Assembly: GCA_047345645.1 (NCBI GenBank)
Contig: JBLEFH010000002.1
DNA length: 64,000 bases
Strand: one strand, 5' to 3'
Source of the DNA: JBLEFH01 sp047345645
GTDB lineage: Bacteria; Pseudomonadota; Alphaproteobacteria; Rhodobacterales; Rhodobacteraceae
Positions 57,489 through 64,000 of the stretch are shown here, one piece after another. The position numbers were made by a program, and so were the translations under genes. Numbering within the stretch: position 1 is the first letter of the stretch; every line of letters starts with the position of its first letter. Under the pieces are notes generated by a model, which did no database searches, was not told the origin of the DNA, and saw only the letters and a program-made list of their open reading frames with translations.

Positions 57489-58223
57489 ATGGACCGTCCC
57501 CTGATGCAAAAGGCCACGGCTGTGTGGCTGATCGACAATACGACGCTGACCTTCAAGCAGATCGCAAAATTCTGCGATTTGCATGAGCTTGAGGTGAATG
57601 GCATTGCGGATGGCGAAGTGGCGCAAGGGATCAAGGGGCTCGACCCGATTGAGACCAAGCAGCTGGATGCGGCCGAGATCGAGCGCTGTGAGAATGACCC
57701 CAAGGCGGAGTTGAAGCTGAAATTCAATCCGGCCTCCGAGGGCGAGGAAAAGCGCAAAGGTCCGCGGTATACGCCGCTGTCGAAGCGTCAGGATCGCCCG
57801 TCGGCGATTGCGTGGTTGGTGAAATTCCACCCGGAGCTGGCGGATAGCCAGATTTCGAAGCTCGTGGGCACCACCAAGCCGACCATCCAGTCGATCCGTG
57901 AGCGGACCCATTGGAATATCGCCAATATTCAGCCGATTGATCCGGTCGCGCTTGGTCTTTGTAAGCAGCGCGAGCTGGATGCCGCCGTGGCCAAGGCCGC
58001 GAAAAAGACCAACACCGAGGTGATGAGCGACGAGGAGCGGATGAAGCTCGTCTCGACTGAAGAGTCCCTCTCGGGCGATGATGGGCCGAAGATCCCGGCG
58101 CATATCGGCGCGCTTGGCGATTTTTCGATGAGCGAGGAGAAGAAAGAGGAGGCGGTGCCGGATGCGGACAGCTTCTTCAATCTCCCCGAAAGCACGGATG
58201 ACGAAGACGAGGACGAGAATTAA
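57489..58223 (+). CDS. trcR: TrcR/DUF1013 cell-cycle regulator
   Basis: 244 residues. KATAVWLIDNTTLTFKQIAK, FCDLHELEVNGIADGEVAQG, PSAIAWLVKFHPELADSQIS and KLVGTTKPTIQSIRERTHWN are the conserved blocks of the alphaproteobacterial DUF1013 family, described as cell-cycle regulators binding DNA through a helix-turn-helix. The C-terminus is acidic and disordered (about 200-244, ending DDEDEDEN). GTGGAGAACAGGT precedes ATG 57489, chosen over a longer in-frame start. Confidence 0.9.
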   Translation: MDRPLMQKATAVWLIDNTTLTFKQIAKFCDLHELEVNGIADGEVAQGIKGLDPIETKQLDAAEIERCENDPKAELKLKFNPASEGEEKRKGPRYTPLSKRQDRPSAIAWLVKFHPELADSQISKLVGTTKPTIQSIRERTHWNIANIQPIDPVALGLCKQRELDAAVAKAAKKTNTEVMSDEERMKLVSTEESLSGDDGPKIPAHIGALGDFSMSEEKKEEAVPDADSFFNLPESTDDEDEDEN

Positions 58224-58224
58224 G

Positions 58225-58251
58225 AAAAAGGCGCCGGATGGGCGCCTTTTT
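58225..58251. terminator. rho-independent terminator after trcR
   Basis: AAAAAGGCGCC (58225-58235), loop GGATG, then GGCGCCTTTTT (58241-58251): an 11-bp stem counting the A/T part. It starts two bases after the trcR stop, and the downstream SDR gene on the other strand ends at its right edge, so it probably serves both. Confidence 0.92.
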
Positions 58252-59075
58252 TATTCCTCGAAATCCATCACGGCGGGCAGGTCGAGCGGGTCGAGCAGGG
58301 AGCGCCCGCCATCGACCGCGAGGATCTGGCCGGTGATGAAGCTGGCGTAATTGCTGGCGAGAAAGACCGCCGCATCCGCCGCTTCTTTCGCCTCGCCGAT
58401 CCGGCCAAGCGGGGTGACACTTTCCATTTCCTTGCGCAGATCCTTGCGCGCCTTGAGGGCCGCGCGGAGCGGCGCGCTCATGACGGATCCGAGCGAGACC
58501 GCGTTGACGCGGATGCGGTGTTCGGCGAGCGAGACCGCCATGGCGCGGGTGAGTTGCTCCATCGCGGCGCAGCTGACCGAATAGGCCATAAGCACCGGCA
58601 GGGTGCGGTTCGCGGCAATCGAGGTGATGTTGACGATGGACCCCGCCGAACGCGGCTTTTCCGGCAAGTCTTCCGCCTGCGAAATCATGCGCTTGGCGAC
58701 GAGTTGCGAGAGCCGCAGCGTCGCTTCCACATTATTCGCCATCATCGTGGTGAACCCGTCATGTTCCGGCTCCAGCGGGTCCGCCGAATGCGCCTCGCGG
58801 CTGCCATTGATGAGGATGTCCACCCGCTCGAACTGGTCGATCGTGGCCGAGAGCAGATTGGCGCGGGTCAGCTTTTCGGTCAGCTTGCCGCCATAGGCCG
58901 CAACCGTCAGCCCGTCCTCAGCCAGCGTCGCGCATTCGGCCTTCAGCTTTTCGTCATTGTCGTCCGTCATCATCACCCGCGCGCCGCGTTGCGCCATGAT
59001 CCGTGCCGTCGCAAGGCCAACGCCCGCCGCCGCACCCGTCACGATGACGGTTTTTTCATTAAGCTGAATGGACAT
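58251..59075 (-). CDS. SDR family oxidoreductase lacking the catalytic Lys
   Basis: 274 residues. The NAD(P)-binding TGAAAGVGLATA loop is at about 13-24 and VNITSIAANR carries the Ser. At the YxxxK site the sequence is AYSVSCAAM: Tyr is present but Lys is Cys (codon TGC at about 58574). The C-terminal DGGRSLLDP is normal. It may have different chemistry or be a binding protein. ATG 59075 was chosen; 23 further in-frame residues upstream overlap the methyltransferase gene. The stop of that gene overlaps it by one base. Confidence 0.85.
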   Translation of the reverse strand: MSIQLNEKTVIVTGAAAGVGLATARIMAQRGARVMMTDDNDEKLKAECATLAEDGLTVAAYGGKLTEKLTRANLLSATIDQFERVDILINGSREAHSADPLEPEHDGFTTMMANNVEATLRLSQLVAKRMISQAEDLPEKPRSAGSIVNITSIAANRTLPVLMAYSVSCAAMEQLTRAMAVSLAEHRIRVNAVSLGSVMSAPLRAALKARKDLRKEMESVTPLGRIGEAKEAADAAVFLASNYASFITGQILAVDGGRSLLDPLDLPAVMDFEE

Positions 59076-60055
59076 TAACGCGCTCCTTTCGGCCTTTGCG
59101 CCGAGACTATTTTGAACCCGCCTTCCTCGTCGAGAATGCGCCATTGCGCGAAGGCCTGTTCGAAGACTTTCTCATAGGGCAGGTGGCGGTTGGCGACGAA
59201 ATAGGCGGTGCCGCCACGGGCGAGAAGCCGCGCTGCGGTGGTGATGAAGCTCTGGCCGAGGGAGATGTCGCTGGCGCGGTCCTGATGGAAGGGCGGGTTG
59301 CTCAGGATCGTGTCGAAGGGCGCGTTTGAGGTGAAGGTCGCCGCATCCGCCCAGTGGAAATGGGCGCGCGGATCGATGAGGTTTTGCCTTGCCAGATCCA
59401 GCGCGCGGGCATCGGCGTCGACCAGATGGACCGCCTCGGTCTCGCGCCCGAGCGTTGCCTTGGCGAGATAGCCCCAACCCGCGCCAAGATCGAGCACGCG
59501 GCCCTTGGCCTCACCTACAATCTCTGCCAGCCGGGCGGAACCGGGGTCGATCTTCTCAGGGCTGAACAGGCCGGGCGCGGTCAGAAACCCCTCGGGGCCG
59601 GGACGCGGTTTCGCCGCCTCGATCCAGTCGTCGAACAGATCATCGGGGCCGGATTTGGTGATTTCCACCAGCTTGCCATGGGCTTTCGGCGTGACATCCG
59701 CGATCTCCACCCGCTTGCGGAGTTGCTTGATAATCGCGTCGATCCCAAGCGTTTTCGGCGCGTCGATATAGAAGCGTCCGCCAAGCGCGCAGCGCCGCCA
59801 GCCCTCGCCGATCAGCGCCAGAAACTCCGCCCGCGCCTTGCGGCCAAAGACGAACACGACCGGCCATTCGCCCGCCGGAAGCGCCTCATTGGCCGCCAGA
59901 CCCGCGCCTTGCGCAGCCTGAAAGGCCGGCGCAAGCGGCTGATAAACGGTCACATCCGCCGCCGCCAGCACGGACAAATCCTCGATTCGCGGCATCAGGG
60001 CGAGAACCGGGCCCTCGGGCGGGTCCTCAAAGGCGAGCGCAAGACGTGCGCTCAT
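59075..60055 (-). CDS. RsmC-like class I SAM methyltransferase
   Basis: 326 residues. The N-terminal half is a degenerate copy of the fold; the C-terminal half has motif I RVLDLGAGWGYLAKATL and motif IV DTILSNPPFHQD (NPPF), as in 16S rRNA m2G1207 methyltransferase RsmC, which has this two-lobe design. ATG 60055 overlaps the ClpS stop (ATGA); its own TAA overlaps the SDR start by one base. Confidence 0.85.
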   Translation of the reverse strand: MSARLALAFEDPPEGPVLALMPRIEDLSVLAAADVTVYQPLAPAFQAAQGAGLAANEALPAGEWPVVFVFGRKARAEFLALIGEGWRRCALGGRFYIDAPKTLGIDAIIKQLRKRVEIADVTPKAHGKLVEITKSGPDDLFDDWIEAAKPRPGPEGFLTAPGLFSPEKIDPGSARLAEIVGEAKGRVLDLGAGWGYLAKATLGRETEAVHLVDADARALDLARQNLIDPRAHFHWADAATFTSNAPFDTILSNPPFHQDRASDISLGQSFITTAARLLARGGTAYFVANRHLPYEKVFEQAFAQWRILDEEGGFKIVSAQRPKGAR

Positions 60056-60390
60056 TCTTTTTCCATCGTGCATTGCAGTGGATGCTGATTTTTTCGCGAA
60101 TAATCCATGACTTGCGTGACCTTCGTTTCGGCGATCTCGCGCGAGAACACGCCGACCACGGCCACGCCCTTTTTATGCACGGTCAGCATGATCTGCACCG
60201 CATGTTCGTAATTGATCCCGAAGAACCGCTCCAGAACATGCACGACGAAATCCATTGGCGTGTAATCATCGTTCAGAAGCAACACCTTATACAAAGGTGG
60301 ACGCTGTGTCTTCGGCTTGGTTTTGACCGCGAGTTCACCCTCACTGTCAGGGGTCTCGTCGGACATCAGGGGCGTCAGTTTATCGCTCAA
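60052..60390 (-). CDS. clpS: ATP-dependent Clp protease adaptor ClpS
   Basis: 112 residues. LYKVLLLNDDYTPMDFVVHV, the N-degron-binding NDDYTPMDF stretch, is followed by GVAVVGVFSREIAETKVTQV, all typical. It delivers N-end-rule substrates to ClpAP. TTG 60390 has GGGAGG six bases before it; an ATG eight codons in has none, so the TTG start is preferred. No clpA adjoins. Confidence 0.93.
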   Translation of the reverse strand: MSDKLTPLMSDETPDSEGELAVKTKPKTQRPPLYKVLLLNDDYTPMDFVVHVLERFFGINYEHAVQIMLTVHKKGVAVVGVFSREIAETKVTQVMDYSRKNQHPLQCTMEKE

Positions 60391-60608
60391 GAGAAGCCTC
60401 CCATTCGCATGCGCGGACTATAGCCGCAGCACCGGGTGGACAAAAGGGGATTTGCTGTTAACGCAATGTTCAAACTGCGGGTCCATGCTTGCCATGAGTT
60501 AAAAATGAGTTTCCTCATTAGGCGGTGCATGGTAGCTTCTTTAGATAAAGCAAAAAACCGCCAGTTCAAGAGCGGGGATGATAGCGCAAGAATAGCGTCG
60601 AGGCAGTT

Positions 60609-62000
60609 ATGACACTCCGGGTTTCACGAGCGGTATTTCCACTCGTCTTTTTAGTATTTATCGCGCTCCTCGCGGGCGTGCGCGCACAGGCGGCCACGCA
60701 GGCGGCTGTGGTGATCGACGCACGCGACGGCAGGGTGCTCTACGAAAAAAACGCCGATGTGCAGCTCCATCCGGCATCGCTTACCAAGATGATGACGCTT
60801 TATGTCGTCTTTGAGGCGGTGAAACGGGGTGAGCTTGCGCTTGGCGATCAGGTTCTGGTCTCGCGCCGCGCCGCCGCGGAGCCGCCGTCAAAGCTGGGTC
60901 TGCGCGAAGGCACCCGGATTTCGCTGCATTATCTCATCCGCGCCTCGGCGGTGAAATCGGCGAATGACGCGGCGACGGCGCTGGCCGAAGCGGTGTCCGG
61001 CAGCGTTCCGGAGTTCGCCGCGCGCATGACCACCACGGGCCGCGCCCTCGGGATGCGCAACACGGTGTTCAAGAACGCGCATGGCCTGACCGAGTCCGGT
61101 CACTACTCGACCGCCCGTGATATGGCGCTGCTGGGGCGGCGCCTTTTCTATGATTATCCGCAATATTACAACCTCTTCAGCCGCCGGACGACCGATGCGG
61201 GTCTCAAGACCGTGTCGAACACGAATATCCGTCTGCTCAAGGGATACGAGGGCGCGGATGGCATCAAGACCGGTTATACCCGCGCGGCTGGTCACAACCT
61301 CGTCGCCTCCGCCAAGCGCGGCAATCAGCGGGTGATCGTGTCCTTCTTCGGCGGCACCTCCTCGGCGGCGCGGACGGAGACGGTCTCGCAGCTTCTCGAT
61401 TACGGGTTCAGCCGCTCGCCGCAATTCGCGCGGGTTCAGCAGCCGCGCCCGATTGCCTATCAGGTCGCCGCGCGCCGCGCGCCGCTGCGGTCGGTGTCCG
61501 ACGCGCAGCAAGCGCAGCAGCAGGCCGCCGCCGCGCAAGCCGCAGAGCAGCGTCAGGCGGAACAGCTTGCCGCACAAGCCGCCGCTCGCGCGGCGCAAAG
61601 CGGATCGCTCGCCTCCGGCAGCCTCAATGGCAATATGCGGCCCGCCCCGCGAGAGACCGCAAACACCAATATCCGCGCGAGCATCGACTCTGCCGTTGCC
61701 TCCGTTGCGGGCCAGATTGGCGGCTCGTCGGCAGGAAAAGCCGCGCCGGGGGGCAACAGTTGGGGCGTGCGTCTCGGCGCGTATAAACAGCCGCAATCTG
61801 CCGAAGAGCGTTTGATTCAGGCGGCCATGTCCGCGCCCGATCAGGTCAACGGCGCGACCTCGCGCATTCAGGCGGTACGCCTGCAAGGCATGGAGCTTTA
61901 CGACGCGCGCTTTGTCGGCATCACCCAAGGGCACGCGGCGCAAATTTGCTCCGCCCTGATGGCGCAGAATGTGAAATGTGAGCCGATCCGGGTGAACTAA
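60609..62000 (+). CDS. D-alanyl-D-alanine carboxypeptidase (PBP5-type) with C-terminal SPOR domain
   Basis: 463 residues with a signal peptide (FPLVFLVFIALLAGVRAQA). Penicillin-binding motifs: SLTK in HPASLTKMM (active Ser, about residue 60), SAN in KSANDAATAL and KTG in IKTGYTRAAG. An Ala/Gln-rich linker (about 300-340) leads to a SPOR-like domain (SWGVRLGAYKQPQSAEERLI to GHAAQICSALMAQNV) that binds denuded septal glycan. It trims the terminal D-Ala of peptidoglycan at division sites, by family inference. Confidence 0.9.
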   Translation: MTLRVSRAVFPLVFLVFIALLAGVRAQAATQAAVVIDARDGRVLYEKNADVQLHPASLTKMMTLYVVFEAVKRGELALGDQVLVSRRAAAEPPSKLGLREGTRISLHYLIRASAVKSANDAATALAEAVSGSVPEFAARMTTTGRALGMRNTVFKNAHGLTESGHYSTARDMALLGRRLFYDYPQYYNLFSRRTTDAGLKTVSNTNIRLLKGYEGADGIKTGYTRAAGHNLVASAKRGNQRVIVSFFGGTSSAARTETVSQLLDYGFSRSPQFARVQQPRPIAYQVAARRAPLRSVSDAQQAQQQAAAAQAAEQRQAEQLAAQAAARAAQSGSLASGSLNGNMRPAPRETANTNIRASIDSAVASVAGQIGGSSAGKAAPGGNSWGVRLGAYKQPQSAEERLIQAAMSAPDQVNGATSRIQAVRLQGMELYDARFVGITQGHAAQICSALMAQNVKCEPIRVN

Positions 62001-62017
62001 GTTCCGGTTAGACAACG

Positions 62018-62049
62018 AAAAAAGCGCGCCTCATTCGGCGCGCTTTTTT
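62018..62049. terminator. bidirectional rho-independent terminator
   Basis: Six A then GCGCGCC (62018-62030), loop TCATTC, then GGCGCGC and a T-run (62037-62049). It lies between the convergent carboxypeptidase and mipZ genes. Confidence 0.93.
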
Positions 62050-62067
62050 TGTTGGCGATAGGATGGT

Positions 62068-62877
62068 TTAGATCGTCACATCCGGCGCAGGCAGGTTCAG
62101 CCCGCTCATCAAATCACGCAATTCCTGCCGCGCGGCGATGTTGGAGAGACTGAGCTTGCCCGTCTGCAACTGCTTCAGGTCCAGCAACGTCAGCCCGTTC
62201 AGGAACATCTCGCGGAAAATTACGCGCTCGCTCATGCCGGGCAGCAGCCGGAAGCCGATCCGCTTCTGCAAATCCTTCAGCGCTGCGCCGACCTTGCGTT
62301 TGTTATGGGCGTTCTGCACGGCCATGCGGTTGCGCAGCACCACCCAGTCGAGCGGCGGCAGACCCGCCGCGGCGCGGTCCTGCCGCGCATTCCACACCAT
62401 TTCGGAATAAATCGACGGCCCCATGACCCGCCCGCTCACCGGATCGAGCCGGGCCAGCAGGTCGAAATCAATCAGCGAGTCATTCATTGGCGTGACCAGC
62501 GTATTCGCCGCACTATGCGCCATCCGGGCGTAATGGGTGTCCGCACCGGGGCAGTCGATCAGCGCGAACTCACAGCCCTCGCTGCGGAACTGCTCCAGAA
62601 TCTCGCCAAATTGCGCCCGGTCAGACTCCTCGGCGGCCTTGCGGCTGTCATCCTGACTCGGTTTCAACGTCCCGCGCACCGGCATCGGGAGCGTCACCTG
62701 CTCTCGCGTGATAAACGCCTGCCGGTTGTCGAGATAGCGAAACAGGCTCTGCTGGCGCAGGTCGAGATCCATCGCGCCGACGGCATAGCCCGCCCGCGTC
62801 AGGGCTGTGATCACATGCATCGCGGTGGTGGATTTCCCCGACCCGCCTTTTTCGTTTCCAAAAACGATCACGTGCAT
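62068..62877 (-). CDS. mipZ: MipZ-type division-plane positioning ATPase
   Basis: 269 residues, ParA/MinD superfamily. FGNEKGGSGKSTTAMHVITA is the deviant Walker A near residue 6, DLDLRQQSLFRYLDNRQAF the A'-type motif and FALIDCPGADTHYARMAHSA the Walker B. MipZ blocks FtsZ near the poles by interacting with ParB in alphaproteobacteria. GAATCGC is the only apparent leader before ATG 62877. No parAB lies in the window. Confidence 0.92.
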   Translation of the reverse strand: MHVIVFGNEKGGSGKSTTAMHVITALTRAGYAVGAMDLDLRQQSLFRYLDNRQAFITREQVTLPMPVRGTLKPSQDDSRKAAEESDRAQFGEILEQFRSEGCEFALIDCPGADTHYARMAHSAANTLVTPMNDSLIDFDLLARLDPVSGRVMGPSIYSEMVWNARQDRAAAGLPPLDWVVLRNRMAVQNAHNKRKVGAALKDLQKRIGFRLLPGMSERVIFREMFLNGLTLLDLKQLQTGKLSLSNIAARQELRDLMSGLNLPAPDVTI

Positions 62878-62955
62878 GCGATTCCCCTTTCTGTTCGGAC
62901 GCTATGAATGCGACGGACGGGCGGGAAGTGCAATGGGGCAGGGCGGAGGGCGGCG

Positions 62956-64000
62956 TTACGTCCGCGCCACTTGCCGCGCGAGGGCGGCGATCAGGTCGGT
63001 GCGGGTGACGATCCCGACGAGGGTTTCGCCTTCCAGAACCGGCACCGCGTCCACATCGCCATCGGCCATCAGCGGCAGTAACGCACTGATCGGCGTGGCT
63101 TTTACGGCTTTCGGCGTGTCGCTGCGCATGACGCTTTCGGCACGGCGGCGCGCGTCGCCGTCGCGCGCGCGAAGCCGGTCGAACGCGCCGGAGACGCCAT
63201 GGCGGTAATCCGCGACCGCGATGAGGTCCATCTGAAAGATAATGCCGAGATAGCGGTCGTCGCGGGTGACGGGCAGGGAGGTGAAGCGGTGGCGGGTGAA
63301 CATCGCGGCGAGGGCGGAGAGCGACGTCTCCGGCGTCACGGTCACGAGGTCGCGGGACATGATGTCGCCAGCGGTGAGCGGGCCGACGCTGTGGCTCGCC
63401 GCCTGGAGCTCTGCCGCGCCGATCAGCCGGGCAAGGTCCTCGACGCCGAGGTTGAAGGATTGGCGATAGCGTTCGAGAATCCCGACCAATTCTTCCTCGC
63501 TGAGGCCAAGGCGCTCAGCGGGTTCGGCGTCCTCGGTGCCATGGGTGTTCGGATCATCAAACTGGCGGAACGGGTAGTGCCGGCCCGTGAGGCGCGCGTA
63601 GAGGGCGGCGAGCAGGACGAGGGCAATCGTTCCGGCGGCGATCGGCGCGAGGGCGAAGCGGAAGCCCAGTTCGGCGACGGCGTCCGGGCTCATCGCGGCG
63701 GTCATGGCGACGGCGCCCGCGGGTGGATGGATGGCGCGGCAGAGGATGGTCGCGGTGATCGCGAGGCCAACCGCGAGAGCAATCCGCAGTGCTGGATCGG
63801 CGACGGTCAGGCAGACCGCAACGCCAACGAGTGCCGCGACCGTGTTGCCGACAACCGCATTCCATGGCTGGGCGAGCGGGCTGTTGGGGACCGCGAAGAG
63901 CAGCACGGAACTGGCTCCGAAGGGCGCGACGAGATAGAGGCCGGTTTGCAAATCGATGCCGGGGGAGAGCAGGAACAGCCCCGCAATCCCGAGGCCGAGC
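62956..64000 (-). CDS. HPP family membrane protein with CBS pair (5' end beyond window)
   Basis: About 348 residues visible; the frame is open to the right edge (GLGIAGLFLLSPGIDLQTGL), so the real start is outside. The HPP domain shows VAPFGASSVLLFAVPNSPLA and CRAIHPPAGAVAMTAAM (the HPP motif); two CBS domains follow (MSRDLVTVTPETSLSALAAM; DADVDAVPVLEGETLVGIVT-type region at the end). HPP-CBS proteins are linked to nitrite or ion handling in some bacteria; the ligand is unknown. An internal TTG at 63951 is not a likely start because it falls in a helix. Confidence 0.85.
   Translation of the reverse strand, partial: LGLGIAGLFLLSPGIDLQTGLYLVAPFGASSVLLFAVPNSPLAQPWNAVVGNTVAALVGVAVCLTVADPALRIALAVGLAITATILCRAIHPPAGAVAMTAAMSPDAVAELGFRFALAPIAAGTIALVLLAALYARLTGRHYPFRQFDDPNTHGTEDAEPAERLGLSEEELVGILERYRQSFNLGVEDLARLIGAAELQAASHSVGPLTAGDIMSRDLVTVTPETSLSALAAMFTRHRFTSLPVTRDDRYLGIIFQMDLIAVADYRHGVSGAFDRLRARDGDARRRAESVMRSDTPKAVKATPISALLPLMADGDVDAVPVLEGETLVGIVTRTDLIAALARQVART

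Noticed and set aside
1..64000. CRISPR arrays
   Set aside because: No regularly spaced direct repeats were seen and no cas-like gene is present.

Overview
The window looks like chromosomal DNA of a high-GC alphaproteobacterium of the Rhodobacterales (Rhodobacteraceae/Roseobacter type). This is inferred from gene content, not from a search: COQ9, the TrcR-type DUF1013 regulator, the MipZ division ATPase, the 48-residue aa3-type oxidase subunit IV, a pyrB/pseudo-pyrC pair, GTG/TTG starts and dense ATGA-overlapping operons.

There are two parts, separated by a tRNA-Ser(GCU) gene at 23435-23524. The left part (1-23434) is accessory. It carries a three-subunit molybdenum aldehyde oxidoreductase (421-4072) preceded by a 30-codon stub of an alpha/beta hydrolase, a PfpI/DJ-1 protein, an NTF2-like protein, an IS3-family remnant, a large-subunit catalase, a YetF protein with a CPA1 antiporter, an MgtC protein with a Crp/Fnr regulator, and a translationally coupled cluster (12197-19621) of glycosyltransferases, an acyl-CoA-dehydrogenase-like protein, a PIG-L deacetylase, a NodS-like methyltransferase and a DUF892 ferritin-like protein. 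It ends in debris: a GntR/UTRA fragment, two abutting IS3-family elements and a truncated hsdM.

The right part (23591-64000) is mostly core genome: a RecD-like helicase, class III aminotransferase, SppA-like peptidase, Ca/Na exchanger, pteridine-reductase-like SDR, UvrC, PgsA, a BON/OmpA protein, UbiA, RsmE, GshA, DUF805, PlsY, pseudo-PyrC, PyrB, a UDG-like protein, Nudix, LysE/Lrp pair, DsbD-N protein, YqgE, Sua5, acyl-CoA dehydrogenase, MBL hydrolase, COX IV, DMT transporter, S21, COQ9, class IV aminotransferase, quinone oxidoreductase, RNase T2, TrcR, SDR, methyltransferase, ClpS, a SPOR-containing D-Ala-D-Ala carboxypeptidase, MipZ and an HPP/CBS protein that runs off the right edge. A small AT-richer insert (about 52161-53650) interrupts this core.

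The best candidate for an undescribed system is the 12.2-18.0 kb operon. A membrane GT2 with the processive QxxRW motif, a PIG-L deacetylase and a NodS-family methyltransferase together recall the synthase/deacetylase/N-methyltransferase logic of Nod-factor synthesis, with an acyl-CoA-dehydrogenase-like protein and three further glycosyltransferases added. This is a hypothesis from gene content. Other points worth checking are the in-frame joining of the last glycosyltransferase to DUF892, the in-frame TGA in a small membrane protein at 37973, the loss of dihydroorotase metal ligands, the perfect inverted repeat between lysE and lrp, and a DnaA box in the AT-rich gap before uvrC.
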